Notes: generated by a model not told the origin, from the letters alone. A stretch of DNA of 64,000 nucleotides from Glandiceps talaboti (GCF_964340395.1 NC_135566.1:13916501-13980500); one strand, 5' to 3'. Shown: positions 42,596 through 54,044, numbered from the stretch's first letter. Program-made: numbers and translations.

Positions 42596-45500
42596 TCTCT
42601 GTCAAAACGTCTCATTCTCATAGCTCAAGTTGTATAATATCTGGATATTTCTGTAATGAATTTCACCTATCTTACAAATTGTTTTTTTCTTACAATAACT
42701 TAAATTTTAAAGAGCAATAAAAAGCTTAAGAGGTTACATATAGAATTTTAGAGGATATTAAACTAACAGATAAGAAACTTTCTCTATTCAGAAAACTAGG
42801 TGGGGAAAGAATTTAAACGTCTGAGAAACAAGATTTGTGAAAAGGTGTCAAGGGCTAAAGCAGACTACTATAAGTCTAAGATAAAGGAGTGTATTAATTC
42901 TCCTAAAGAACTGTGGAAAACTTTAAGAAGTTTGGGTACACCTTCTAGAAAAACAGGTTCGTCTAGTTCAAACATTGGCTTGGCCTTTGACGATGACATC
43001 AGCTTCAATAGTTCAAAAGTGACCCAGAAATGTAATGATTTCTTTACAACCATAGCATCTTCATTAGTGAACAAGTTACCTCTTAGTAAAGGCCGTTTTG
43101 GTCGTAAACATGTGCACGATTTCTTCTACTCAAAACAAAATGTGTCTCAGAACTCTTTTGGGTTATCTTCTGTTGACGAGTCGGTAATTATCGATATTAT
43201 TGGTCAAATCGGCAAGGACAAAGCCACTGGCATACATGGCCTTCCTGCTAGGTTTATCATCGATGGAGCCCAACAAATTAGTGCTCCTCTTACTCATATT
43301 ACAAACCTCTCAATTCTCCATGGAGAAGTGCCATCAGAACTAAAACGTGCTAGAGTGGTACCATTGTACAACCAGATTTAAACTGAATGCCTTCCGTAAG
43401 GATTTATGCAAGAAATTTAGCTCTATATCTGTGATTCGTCAAGTCTTAATGAAAGTTAGTTGTCAAAAATGTTGTTCAAATGCCTGCCACACATCATATT
43501 CTCAGCACAGGAAAGCTTGCCATCCTCGACTTCACTCGGCTTTCGTGATCCCCTACATACCAGGAATATGGCATGTGCGTGTTGAACTTCCTTCTGTCCC
43601 ACCACGAGTTCACACATTCTCAAGATTTTGTTGAGTGGCGCACCCTCACTGTACACTAATTATATAGAGGTCAATGTATAGGTCACCATTATTTGTACAT
43701 TGTCGCGAAATTTTCTTCGTAGGCTAGGCAAGGCTTGGTCTATTTTCCATATTTTGACCATACATTTGGGTATAAATTATAGATTATTACACTTGATAAA
43801 TTTGTGAGAGTGTATTTATATCCTGAGATGCAGAGCTAGATAAATGATTAAGTACAAGCCTTGCAACAAAAAGTAGTAGTTTGTTATCGAGAGAAATCGG
43901 TAAAAAGGAGACGGTTCGAGTCAATATAATACTTCCTAAACCTCTAATCGAAAATCTAAAAAGACACGATTTCTCTTTATCCATCTGCGCATCAGTGTGT
44001 GAAATTTGAAAATGATAAGTCCCTATTTGACGAAATTGAAACGATGATAAATATTTCACCGGTTTGTGAACTCTACGCTCATTGTAAACCTATTTTAAGG
44101 CCAAGAAAAAAAATTATTTTCTGGTGAGTTTGAATCACTTAAATACCCTGCTCGGTCTTCGTTTTGTGCAGCCAATGCAGAGTGCAGATCCAAGGGAAAC
44201 ACAAAATAAGGTTGGCACGAAACCCCTGAAAACAGAGTCTTTCTCAGTAGTGTAGAGCACGAGTATAAAATTGGCGTCAGATTCAGATTCGGATCTGAGG
44301 CCATCTGACACTCAATATAACGTTCATAAGATAATGCTACTTGAATTTGAATCTGAATCTGAATCTGATCCCAACATTGTACTCGTTCGATCGATTAATT
44401 ACTCAAATTGGTCATTAATATTCATCGGATTATTACCAAAACCTAATCAGTTCTTGCCATTACCCTACGGAACATGTCTATGAAATTTCGTTTGAATTAG
44501 TGTCTGGCACAGATGTTGAACAGATCCAAGCGAAGCTTAGCACGGAGTTAGAACATTTAAATGAGTGGTTAATTGATAATAAATTATCTTTGCATCTCGA
44601 TAAAACGGAATCCATCTTGTTTGGCTCTAATCGAAAACTAAAACAATGTTCGGAGATGCAAGTTTCGTGTGGAGGTGTTGATATCGCTGCCAGACAATGT
44701 GTTCAATACCTTGGAGATGACTTGAACCAATCATTGTCAGGTAAAACTATGGCAGCTAGGTTGTTAAAAAATCACACTCTCGTTTGAAGTTTTTATATCG
44801 CAATAAGAAATTCTTAAATACTAATATCAGAAAACTACTCGCTAATTGTCTTGTTCAATGCCATTCGGATTATGCCAACTCATATTGGTATAGTGCCTTG
44901 ACTCTGAAAAGCAAACACAAACTTCAAACTTCTCAAAATAAGGTTATTCGATTTGTCCTGGATATGAAACCGCGTACTAACAAACTCATTTCAAAGATTT
45001 GGGATGGCTCCACGTCGGCCACAGGGTTTCATATATTAAGCTCAACCATGTACATAGAGTTAGAACAGGATTGGCACCGAAGTATCTATCCGATCCATTT
45101 GTTTTAATAGTCATGTATATAGAACTAGATCCGATCTCTATTATATTTTTATGCCAGGCGGGGCTCGGTTTTATCAGAATAGTTTTGTTTGTACAGCCAG
45201 TGTGCAATGGAACAAAGTACCAACTAATGTACAGAGCATTACTTCGAGTACTCTTTTAAAGAAAAGGTTGAAAGGATACTTCTATGATTTAATGTATCGA
45301 TGTGTAAATGATGACTTCCTTTTTTATTGGTTGTTGTTTTGTCTCTTGTGAGTTTAATCTGTATTTTGGTAAAGTTGAGTTTGTCTGTTCTATGTGGGAC
45401 CACAGTGGAAATAAGTTTTTAACTTGTCTGTGTTATCCCAGCACAATGACGTTTATTTTGTTTGTTGTAACTGTTTTCTGTATAACTCTATACTGAATGT

Positions 45501-45863
45501 TTATTTTATTGTTCTGAAATAAATCAAATCAAATCAAATATGCCATTCACATCTCCAATAACCTGACTAGAACGTATATTTTATTCGTGGAAAATTTAAC
45601 AACAACAACAAAGACAGGAAGGTGAATGATGTAACTGCAATTGCCTCTGATATCAAACGTCTGTGACACTCTTATTTTCATTTTTTTCTGGTTAATTTAT
45701 AGTTAGTGTAATGATAGAAAAACCCGCCATATATATACAATTGAGATGATGACGACACAACACAGTAAATCATTCTCTTACCTACGCCAATAGTATAGTC
45801 GAACGCCAATATAAAATATAACGTTACAAAAACACCAGTGGTCTTGAAGGCAAACCAATCCAT
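28705..45863 (-). CDS. Gene A: type I membrane receptor with three C-type lectin domains and a mucin-like stalk, 559 aa
   Basis: Coding exons, 5' to 3' on the minus strand: 45782-45863 (signal peptide); 40647-40817, 37857-38004, 37323-37390 (CTLD-a); 35356-35544, 34240-34381, 33461-33525 (CTLD-b); 32245-32409, 30811-30955, 30024-30094 (CTLD-c); 29425-29664 (Thr-rich stalk); 28705-28898 (membrane helix and tail). They sum to 1,680 nt in one frame with GT-AG borders. Each CTLD has four Cys and a C-terminal CxY/CQY-type end. The tail has a basic KYKKKK stretch and ends DSEKCE. A 3' splice site at 45876-45877 sits 12 bases upstream of the ATG, so a 5' UTR exon lies further up. CTLD receptors of this layout generally bind glycans and act in adhesion or immune recognition; that role is inferred here. 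No ITAM or ITIM motif is visible, so signalling, if any, would need a partner. Confidence 0.88.
29425..29664 (-). other. Gene A mucin-like Thr-rich stalk exon
   Basis: This 240-nt phase 1-1 exon encodes about 80 residues rich in Thr, Ser and Pro. Near its start is a tandem pair of TTEKSTTTTP and TTEKPTTTTP. It carries an NFS sequon and is probably heavily O-glycosylated, holding the CTLDs away from the membrane. Confidence 0.83.
30291..30310 (+). repeat. Poly-G run
   Basis: About 19 G residues. Copy B has AGGAGGCTACGGG at the same place, so the run is specific to copy A. Confidence 0.85.
30339..30776. mobile_element. Family X MITE in gene A intron, copy A
   Basis: Ends share GATCGCAC(A/C)ATGTC and CTTCGTTCGTTTAG in inverted orientation over about 60 bases. 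The element stops about 35 bases from the splice donor of the CTLD-c exon 30811-30955. The copy B relative is 57030-57415. Confidence 0.72.
31050..31260. mobile_element. Half copy of family M1 in gene A intron
   Basis: Left-arm words CATAAACTATGAGTTCTG, ACAATTACTTGTGATTTC and GCCATTGCATCATGGGAG are present without a matching right arm. Copy B keeps only the first ~85 bases, then diverges. Confidence 0.72.
32105..32201. repeat. Short inverted repeat 45 bp from the CTLD-c exon donor
   Basis: CCATATGGATGATG...GGTATTTATTTT on the left mirrors AATAAATACC...CATCCATATGG on the right. It is kept in copy B at about 59750-59845. Confidence 0.75.
32701..32830 (+). mobile_element. Retroposon 3' fragment seeding an (ACT)n tail, copy A only
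   Basis: A ~130-bp piece ending AGTATAAATAAAGTTTATT runs straight into the ACT repeat. Copy B lacks it and goes directly into AGT repeats. The layout resembles a non-LTR or SINE tail. Confidence 0.5.
32828..33140 (+). repeat. (ACT)n/(AGT)n microsatellite with strand switch, copy A
   Basis: Trinucleotide repeats that switch between ACT and AGT orientation at several points, so the tract can fold on itself. The poly-Leu ORF through it is spurious. Confidence 0.92.
34588..34705. mobile_element. Short TIR element in gene A CTLD-b intron
   Basis: TCTTATCTTCTGAGAGATTA on the left mirrors GATAATTTCCCAGAAGATAA on the right, with GTGTGAT adjoining. The copy B counterpart is 61930-62042. Confidence 0.72.
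34970..35000 (+). repeat. (GATC)n short repeat, copy A
   Basis: CGGTCGATCGATCGATCGAT; copy B has a diverged ATCGATTGATTGATC at 62320. Confidence 0.8.
35061..35232 (+). mobile_element. Retroposon tail with (TTAC)n, copy A
   Basis: A ~140-bp segment ending GGAATAAATAGAGCTAC is followed by about eight TTAC units. The same segment in copy B (62380-62692) is followed by a much longer array. Confidence 0.65.
35789..35828 (+). repeat. (CAA)n, copy A
   Basis: About 13 CAA units; copy B has more (63238-63302). Confidence 0.93.
36413..36560 (+). mobile_element. Family M2 repeat end
   Basis: TTAAAGGGACACAATCTAAA start and the shared AAAAGGTACTC and ACTGAAGCATAC words seen at 9353. Confidence 0.6.
37649..37693. 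repeat. Perfect 20-bp palindrome with 5-nt loop
   Basis: TTCACCTAAATGCATGAATC, loop GGTTT, then the exact reverse complement. It lies in the CTLD-a intron between exons 37857-38004 and 37323-37390. Confidence 0.95.
38060..38104 (+). repeat. (TTTG)n microsatellite
   Basis: About ten TTTG units, ~60 bases upstream (gene sense) of the EPN exon. Confidence 0.9.
38770..40640. other. Gene A intron between the first two CTLD-a exons: mosaic of C-rich repeats
   Basis: No exon found. Poly-C runs at about 38987-38995, 39044-39057 and 40207-40215 recur in a context of TGACCCCC or AATGATGACC. On the gene sense strand these are G-runs. The minus-strand ORF at 38781-39137 is repeat-derived and unsupported. 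Confidence 0.6.
41024..41340 (+). mobile_element. tRNA-derived SINE-like repeat in gene A intron 1
   Basis: GTGTAGTTGTTAGAGCTC resembles an A box and GGTTCAAATTCC (about 41094-41105) a B box at the usual spacing, followed by a non-tRNA body. It has no good acceptor stem, so I do not call a tRNA gene. Confidence 0.6.
41640..41860 (-). mobile_element. Family M2 repeat, inverted copy ending TTAA
   Basis: Ends CAGCTTGTGCCCCTTTAA, the reverse complement of the start at 9353. Confidence 0.65.
42551..42595 (+). repeat. (TGAT)n microsatellite
   Basis: About 11 GATT units, 200 bases left of the retrotransposon fragment. Confidence 0.93.
42795..45540 (+). mobile_element. Decayed non-LTR retrotransposon (Jockey/CR1-like RT) in gene A intron 1, antisense to the gene
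   Basis: The first open stretch (42,800-43,381) encodes a 5' RT portion with KDKATGIHGLPARFI, ITNLSILHGEVPSELKRARV and VPLYN, typical of Jockey/CR1-type elements. The sequence then breaks off. RT C-terminal sequence resumes at about 44,500 (LNEWLIDNKLSLHLDKTES) and continues, with frameshifts, through NTNIRKLLANCLVQCHSDYA and NKVIRFVLDM to about 45,330. The catalytic YADD segment is missing and unrelated sequence fills about 43,640-44,490. The 3' end is an AAATC repeat near 45,523-45,540, as in non-LTR tails. It cannot be autonomous. Confidence 0.8.
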
Positions 45864-45875
45864 TGCATATCTTTC
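45782..45875 (-). other. Signal-peptide exon of gene A with a short 5' UTR
   Basis: The ATG at 45863 opens MDWFAFKTTG, followed by the hydrophobic core VFVTLYFILAF and then DYTIGV, a typical secretory leader. The 27 codons plus one base give a phase-1 donor (GTAAG) that joins the CTLD-a exon to make a Gly codon. A TTTTACTTACAG acceptor at 45876-45877 precedes the 12-base UTR. The intron downstream is about 5 kb and holds a retrotransposon fragment. Confidence 0.82.
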
Positions 45876-48322
45876 CTGTAAGTAAAATCTGCCGTCGAAT
45901 CGCTCTCCGTATCAACGAGTTTTAGTGTGGTGGTGCAGGATCATGAAATACAGTCTATGAGAAACTATGTCTAACTTCAAACTGAGGCTGTGTTACCTGT
46001 CAGTACCGATGGTCCTAAGCCGATACTAAGCAACAAACCAAATCATCAGCATGAAGCCAATGGTTACCCATTTCAGACCCTGTTTTGTGAGAGAGACACA
46101 AACAACAGCAAATTTGTAAATAAGAATGTACCTCTAGCTAAATGGTGAATACACTTTTTTCAATTCATTGAAAAAATTTGCATTGCCACAGTTACCCAGT
46201 TTAATCCGCGTATTCATTATTTCTCACAACACAAAGTCTGCACATGCTGAAGAATAAGGTATAAAGGCCTGAAAGTATGACAATTCACAAACCGAACAAA
46301 TATGTGTCAAGATTGAGAGTCTCATATCTGATCATGTAAATAACGTAAAACACCCTCGAGGTGGCACTTTACTCTTATTGTTTTCACTTTTGCTGACTAG
46401 CAGCATTTAGCATTTGGCAGTCTTACCACTCTTCCCAAATCGGTGGATGTTTCAAGGAGAAAAGGTAACGGATACTCTATTCAAAGTATAACCGTTTCTC
46501 AATTCCTGCCCCAATGAAAAATAGTAGTTTGTTTATCGGTAGAATACATCTTTGTTAATAATAACGTTTCTCCAAATATTGTTTGGATGTAAATATTTTA
46601 CTAGCTGCGTATCATCAGCGTACCCATATGAAGTGATCATATGGTTATTAATTACGTTAAATAAAAAACTAGCATAAGCTGTAAAAAGCACTGGTCCAAG
46701 GCAGGATCCCTGTGGAACATAAAACTTGAGACCAGCACTATCAGATAAACTTCCAGAAACTGAAACTCGTTGAGATATATTGGCTAGACATGAAGCAAGC
46801 CAATTTAGAGATGTACCATCAATCCAAAGTCATTCTCCATTGTCTGTAGTAACATACTGTGATCAATTGTGTCAAAGGCTGCGCTGAGGTCAAGTAACAC
46901 CAACAATGCCACCTGTTGATGGCCCATACACTGAAATATGTCAGTCTTTCTGTCTCATTGTGTGTATGCATGTATGTATGACAGTATGTGTAAGTGTGCC
47001 CGTCTTTCATTTTTACCACAAATATGTCCGCCATTTGCCATAACGGTCATGGTCGCAGTACATAACCTCTAGTGTTTCACATTTGATATTGGTGGTAGTG
47101 GAAGTATGTGCAAACGGATATGTGTCATTCCTGTAGCTCCTCCTGGCTCTGCCCATTGTGAGCTAAATAACGGTTAAAACTTTATTCACAACTCAAAATG
47201 CTGACAAATTGTCACATAGAATTAAAGCCTGGAAAATGATAACCAGTGAAACAGAAGTCTCGTGGAATATTGAAATCAGTTAAACAAAGTGAATAAATGC
47301 TTTCAAACAAGACACACATACACATACACATGCACATACACATGCACATACACAAACTGACAGCAAAAAGGGAATCACACTTTTTAAAAAGGAAAAACAT
47401 GTACACAACAGAGTTAATAGTACTACTGGTTCAGCTTGATACATGTATGATATGAGGGCTTTCCATACGTATTGTCCTACCATAAATGTAATTGTGGTCT
47501 TAATAGTGGGTTTCATAATAATGTGACGACTATGGACAAGGCAATGTGTTATCTGTGTGTTGTACATTTATAATCCTAAAGCCAAATTATTGCCTTCGTT
47601 CTAAACTAACAATACTGACCTGACTAGTAAAGACAAAATGGTTGAAATATACGACATGCTCGTTTTTGGCCACACGCCAATGCTAGTTTCAATTTAATAT
47701 CGGTAAGCCATCTTTGCCAAGCAAAACGTGTAATTCCTGGGCAGGATCCAACCAATGAAATGTGATATACTTATTTAATTAACGTCTATTGTCTGCAGGT
47801 TTTTTTCTTTAATCCCATACGTGATGTCGCTATTCTTCGTTGGCATTCAGTTATTGTACATGGAAATTGCTACAGGATAGTATAATGGGCTTGATCCAGT
47901 TGGTATGTTTGAAGAGCCTAAGGTTGCTCCATTGTTAGTTAAAAGCTTAAGGTTACTAAGTTTATAAGTTGTATCCATGGGTGGCAATACACTTTATATA
48001 CTAGTATATAAAGTAAATAGGCATATCACTTTATATGAGAGCACTGGAAGCAACCTCATACAAGACTGTTTTATTCAAATTACGTACACAAAAGCTCCCA
48101 ACCCTTGGCAATATTAATAAGCAGAACACTTTTAAAACACGAGTGTTCGGTCAACAAACAGAACAAGTTTAGAAACACAGTGCGAGAGTTCGCACAAAAA
48201 CTAATTGTTTTTAGATATTACACTACACAACTTTTATTACGACATGAGGTTTAGCTGAAAACTGAGTTAAGAAATTGGTGTCATAAGCATACTGTTTTCA
48301 AGCATCCGTATTTTTCGGATAT
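45876..48322. other. Upstream region of gene A
   Basis: A splice acceptor at 45876-45877 implies a 5' UTR exon somewhere here; I could not place it. Besides the RT fragment at 46556-46910 there is a CACATA repeat at 47314-47352. The right end holds the 3' flank of C. Confidence 0.5.
46556..46910 (-). mobile_element. Fragment of a second non-LTR retrotransposon (RT palm region)
   Basis: On the minus strand this encodes LLDLSAAFDTIDH, then after one frameshift DGTSLNWLASCL, VPQGSCLGPVLFT and finally YADDTQLVKY. These are the RT finger/palm motifs of Jockey/CR1-type elements. The piece includes the YADD box lacking from the element at 42,795-45,540, but lies in the opposite orientation, so the two are separate insertions. 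Confidence 0.8.
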
Positions 48323-49194
48323 TTAAGGTGGACGTTCAGCTGGACTTTCTTTTGTTGGGGTCACGGCATTTTTCTCCTGCTTCATTTTGTATATCATACA
48401 ACATAATAGCATGGCCAAGAGGCTCAGACTCAGACCAACAACAGTCCCAACTATAATAAAAATGATCAACACTTAATGGAAATTGTTTAGCATTTCAAGA
48501 AATGTTACTCGAATATACATTGTGTGGGAAAGTGGTTGCCATTATTGGATCATCGAATCCGCGATATAATGTTTAAATGATAACACATGCCAGCAAGGGT
48601 AATGTCACAAGTTTGTACCTACCCGAGGGTTGGCACTCTTTACCAAATATTGACAATGATATTAACATTGAAATGAGGGTTTCATGACCATAAAATGATA
48701 CTAGGGTAATTACTCATCCTCAGAGCTATCCATAGACATGTTACGTGCAAGGGGTTTTAACACACATAGTATTTCATGAATATGCTAAGTAGCAGATTAT
48801 TACAAACCCTGTTCCACCACTTAGATTTTCCTAGACTGTTGATATGTTGTTCAGTATAAAATAATTCCTGTTGCAATTAGTTCAGGGTTCGGCCAACATT
48901 TTTGCAAGATTGACTGGACTACATTGTTATTGGGGATTTTATGCCTACCTCATGGCACACACTCAGCTACACGGTACTATATTAGTTTTATGAAGTATTC
49001 AGATGTGAACTGACAGTGATCCCTTGAGGTGGTATGAAGAAATTTAAGAATAAAATTCTCGTATAATCTTTCGTAAAGGCTTGAAATATTCTGTCATCAG
49101 AACAAGTTATTCTTATAATATATATATTTTTATCAATCAGTATGCAAATATATTAATTAGTATGCAACAACTTCATAAAAACCATAACCAGAAG

Positions 49195-49231
<37 letters not shown>

Positions 49232-49524
49232 TTCTCAATTCATCACCACTCTCTTTTCAGAAACTACTTTAGGGGCCAAGTTTAGTTTACATCTGATTAA
49301 TATACAAGGAAAGGGTTTTACCAGTCTTTGACGTCTCATCACGTGAATCAGTAACACCAGATGTATCACTCTTTACACTAGTAACAGTACTGGCTATAGT
49401 CATCGTCACAGATATACTAGGAACAGCATCTGTTGTTACTATTGCTATTGTCGGTTTGCTGTATGAGACATTGTTGTTGATGTGACTTGTCCTGTAGTTG
49501 GTCCAACAGTGTAGACGGCTTTGT
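48323..49524 (-). pseudogene. Gene C: remnant of a third CTLD-receptor paralogue (stalk and membrane exons only, frameshifted)
   Basis: A stalk-like exon at 49322-49524 and a membrane/tail exon at 48323-48450 match the last two exons of genes A and B in splice phase and layout. The last exon encodes GTVVGLSLSLLAMLLCCMIY, then KMKQEKNAVTPTKESPAERP and a stop. The stalk exon is 203 nt, not divisible by 3, while the A and B counterparts are 240 and 312. Its first part reads in the family frame (YTVGPTTGQ), then hits a stop; the rest reads in another frame (IAIVTTDAVPS). Alignment places the lost base near 49,470, where A has GAAAAACCG and C has GCAAACCG. No CTLD exons occur upstream; instead the gene B 3' flank begins near 49,860. 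A sequencing error could mimic the frameshift, but the missing CTLDs would remain. Confidence 0.72.
49194..49230 (+). repeat. (CAGA)n microsatellite
   Basis: Nine AGAC units about 90 bases beyond the pseudogene C stalk exon, inside its last intron. Confidence 0.93.
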
Positions 49525-52437
49525 CTATTGGAAAGAATTCCATGCACATATAACAACATAATGTGCTCCGTCATCGAGGACAAACGATTCCCCTCATGTC
49601 GGCCGTACCCCAGTATAATAGGTGAGGAGGGATACAGGCAGTATAGGGGAATTATGAGTCCGATATGACGTAGCAAGAATGAGAAATACCGGGAGATTGT
49701 GTACTTATTGTATACATAGACCCAGTCTTTTTTCTATTTTGATGACGATCTTAAACTAAAATATTTTCAATTATTACGTTGAACGCACATCACTCATCTG
49801 TTCATTCACTGTAGTAGGCGTTGTGACAACTGGCATCGCTGCTCCTATCAAAATTTAAGGATTGAACATGAGGAGATATATAGTTTTTGTACAAATACCT
49901 CAAAGTAGTTGAACTCAGAAATATCTTGGCAAAATAGGTCTGATCATAGTTGATTATGACTTGTCTATGGTTGTCAATAGTATGGTGGCCCATTGTGTCT
50001 CCAATGGACCACCGTATAAGGACCATCGTAAGGATGGTATCTATCACTCTGCCTTTTGATTAACAAAACAACCACACTATTAAACAGGTCAAGTAACAGT
50101 ATTTTTGGACAAGCGTATTCTCGAATAAATATGTTGAAGGAAAAGGCCTTATTCGTTTTGTTATGTCAAGCATATATATATTTTTCAAATCAACTGTGCT
50201 TCAGCTGTGTACGCAAGAATGGATGATACGTGTTGCCATCCCATCCCCACCCTTCCCTCCCCTCCCACCTCATACTTTAGATACTCATCGAGAGAAAAGA
50301 GTATGCAAATATCGAACACATTCGACATGAAACGCGGTGAACAGATTTAAAACGAATCAAATCCTTGATCAGAATTTCATCAGATACTTTACATTACATA
50401 CGTTGATGTGTTGCTTGTCTGTGGTTGTGGTGATCTACAAATGTAAAGACAGCCAGACTATACAATATTATCTTGATCTGAAGAGCGCCAACAATGACGA
50501 ATCGTTTAGTCTACTGGACTTTCGTTCACGTAACAACGATCTTTCAAAATAGAGCAAACAATATCGACACCTCGTTGGCTTCATATATAATACTGATCGT
50601 ACAATACAATTCCAGATTCTCTGTTTCAACATAATGCGTGTATCTATCCCTTGTACCTCGACCTTGTATCAGATAAATAAACCACATCCTGGGCTCCATA
50701 TATTTCTGAGAGAAGCGTGATTGTGCCTTTTAAATTTTATCCACAAAATGATGTATACACAGTGTATATCATTTAGAGAGGCTAGGGTAAGTAAGGGTAC
50801 TTTCCTATACTTTATTTCTTTTGTAACCGGACCATTTTATTTTCCATAAATGTGAAAATGTTGCAATAAAGTACGTAAAATCGTACTTCAGAGGGCGGCA
50901 TACTGAATAATAAACTGTTCATTTTCCGACTGTAATCCGTATAATGTACCATTTTTTCGTACATACAAAACAAAAATACATTAAATAATTCTGTAATTGT
51001 ACAACTTTTGAAGAATTCAATAACAGCAACACTAAACAGTGATCGTCCGAAATACTAGTGTACCGCTCGAGGTTCTAGAGGTGTACACATGTGCGTATAC
51101 CTCAAGAATTCACAAAAATAATACAGAAGGCAGTAGACAGAAGGTGTCGTGATACAATGTGCGGGGGGGGGGGGGGGCTAGTTGCAATCCCAAGCTCACA
51201 GTTTTGTCGATGGAAAGGAAAGAATGAATTCCCCTCTTGAACTGGGGAATTGAGCGGTTTTAAGATCATTCTTCTTAGTATCAGCCAATATCACGGGATA
51301 CTCCGATCGTCAATTCAATGAAAACATGTAATTTAAGTTTTACTACAAAAGACTATGGATGTATGCTAAACAATAAAGGCAGTTGCTTCAAAGATGTGAC
51401 ACGTACTTTGCGACATTTACTGAAAGTTACTAGTTGTTGCCAACTCTTTATTCATCAACACTGAGAAATTACCGCATTAATACTTCAGTTATTGCGGAGT
51501 AGTACCTTTGAAGTAGAATATATGTAAATTTGTGTACATTAGAAAAATAGCCAAAAGTTCTAAATTACAGAAAAAAATGAATTTATACTGCGTCAAAAAT
51601 ATATCTTGACTAAAGAAAAGAAACTTAAGTAGCAATTGGTCGATACATTTCACAACAGTGTATGAGTCAGTAAATGTCTAACATCGAGCATTTCAGGTAC
51701 AAAAGGCAGAGTTGATAAAATATTTAAAACATTGAATACCATCATGAAATTCAGGATTGTACGGGGATCAAACTGAAGCTTTAAGCCCAAAAGGCGTTTT
51801 TCCTCAACCTTCGAATTCCGACCAAGTGACCTAGTGTGTTATTACTGCACGCACCATGGGCTCTCACACAACTAACAACATGAGATCTAGACAGCTCGTT
51901 TGAATTCTGATCGACAATTCGCAAGTTTAATTTTCTTCGTCGCCATATAACAACATTATGACAAGATGGATGGTAAAAAAGGTCATGAAGTCAAAAATGA
52001 ACTTTACAATAAGATTCTCAAATGCAAAGTTTCAAACTCGTTGTAAACTTTCTAAACTTCCCAAAGATACCAATAAACATATCTTTGACTTGGCTCATAA
52101 TGATGGATTGTATTATCACATAAATTAAATCATTTTCTCAGGAAGCAATATCAACATACATGTACCTAAGACAAGATGAAAAGGTCAACAAGTCACAATG
52201 ATCAGCGCCCTCCTACAAACGAAGTCAAATATACTTTTGTCTTTACTGTACAAAGGTAAAACGTATCAATGAATATACAGTAACATTTAATTACTAAAAC
52301 ACGATTCCGATAACCTGGGTCGTGCAAATAGTTCCATTTAATTTCCTGATAATTAATAGCATGCCTTATTACATCACAACACATCGTTATGAGCTGATTT
52401 TTTTTTGAAAGTGATAATCAATTTATAAATCTAGAGC

Positions 52438-53015
52438 TTTGAAAGGGGATGCCACTCCAGGAAATATATGCATTTTCATAAACTTTGGATTCTGTGAGTA
52501 ATTTAAACATTAATTTCACATCGATCACACAGATTTGCGCGACTAACAAAAAAAACCCACCAAATTGAAACTCTATTTCACTGCTATTGTTCTGATACTG
52601 GTCCACTGTTGCATCATGGGACTTGGCAGACATGCATATGTATTAGATGAACAATGAATTGTCATGACTTTCTCTATCATGATTTAACAGCACATAAATT
52701 TTACAAATTGAAACTCTCTCTCACCTCCATATTGTTCTCCCACTGATGCACTGTTGCCTCATGGGACTTAAAAAACAATACATATTTATAAATAGTCATG
52801 AATATTCAGTGTGCATCTAAATAAATTTGTATATCAAAATAAGTCCCAATGAGGCAACGGTGGACCAGCATGAGAACAATAGAAGTGAAGTAGGATTTCA
52901 ATTTGGTGTTTCCGGACAATTGCACAAAATGTATGTGAAATGAAATCGTGAAATAACTTCCAGAACCCAAAATTTATGAAAATGTCGCTATTTCCTGGAG
53001 TGGTGTTCCCCTTTA
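52438..53015. mobile_element. Family M1 element, longer variant, copy B
   Basis: Same borders as 27184-27785 with small deletions in the centre. It abuts the same M2-type end. Confidence 0.78.
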
Positions 53016-54044
53016 AAAGGGGCATAAACACAGGTTTTTGGAGGAAAATTTGTGCTGCATATCAAAAAGTACCTTTGATATTTTGTTTACTAAACATATT
53101 GACTTTAATAAGCACACTACTATATAAACAATAAGGGATTTTGCATCTCGTTGTGGATCTCGTGAGATGTGCAAATATGACTGTTGTCAAACTTGTGATC
53201 GTGGTCAAGCTTTCTCCCTGGCCATGTGCGATGATGTTGAGAACAAAAATAGTGTTGCTAATTATGAATTTGACACTTTCTGCTTGACCACCCTCACGTG
53301 GTTGTTATGGATACAATGGCTCACGTGGAATCTCGTGAGACCTGCTGTGAGAAAAAAATGACATAGTCAGCAACATCTATTTTATATATAATTTAAAAGA
53401 GTTGAGAAATTCCCGGATTATATAACCAAATGTTCCAATAACGCCAGAATACGATATTTTGAATGTTGTTGAAGGCATACATAGATATTAACATTATAAA
53501 CAAGGTTTAATATTCATACCTAGGAAAAGCCTGTGAATACAGCTTTTGACTTTTTAATATAAGTATACATTAATGCTAGTATGTACAATTCCATTTATTA
53601 CGTCAAATAATTTTTTTTTTAAATAGTGTGTTTCCGATAACCTAACCGACACTAGTTTAAGACCCCAGCCGCAAACATTTTGTTTTTGCTACTTTCATGT
53701 AAAAAGGTAAAATAGCAACGATTTACTATTATTTCCGTGTACACCTTCATGCCTTTTCCTCAGCTATGGTCACTTTTTCAAAAATCGTATTCCAGAGAAT
53801 TCCTTTTTAGACTATAACCGTACAGTCTGCATAACGTGTTCGTTTACTTATAATTGTCTTCATTTACTTCTTTTACACCTCATCAAACTTAGAGATATTG
53901 TGACTGACAAGTATCTTATCTTGGGGTCGAAGTTATTTTTATAAATTCAAAGTAGAATAAAATTTCGATCTACATACCCTATTTTCTGAAGTCATGTTAT
54001 TGGAAACATACATTTTTTTCCTTACACTTGAGATTTCGTCTGAG

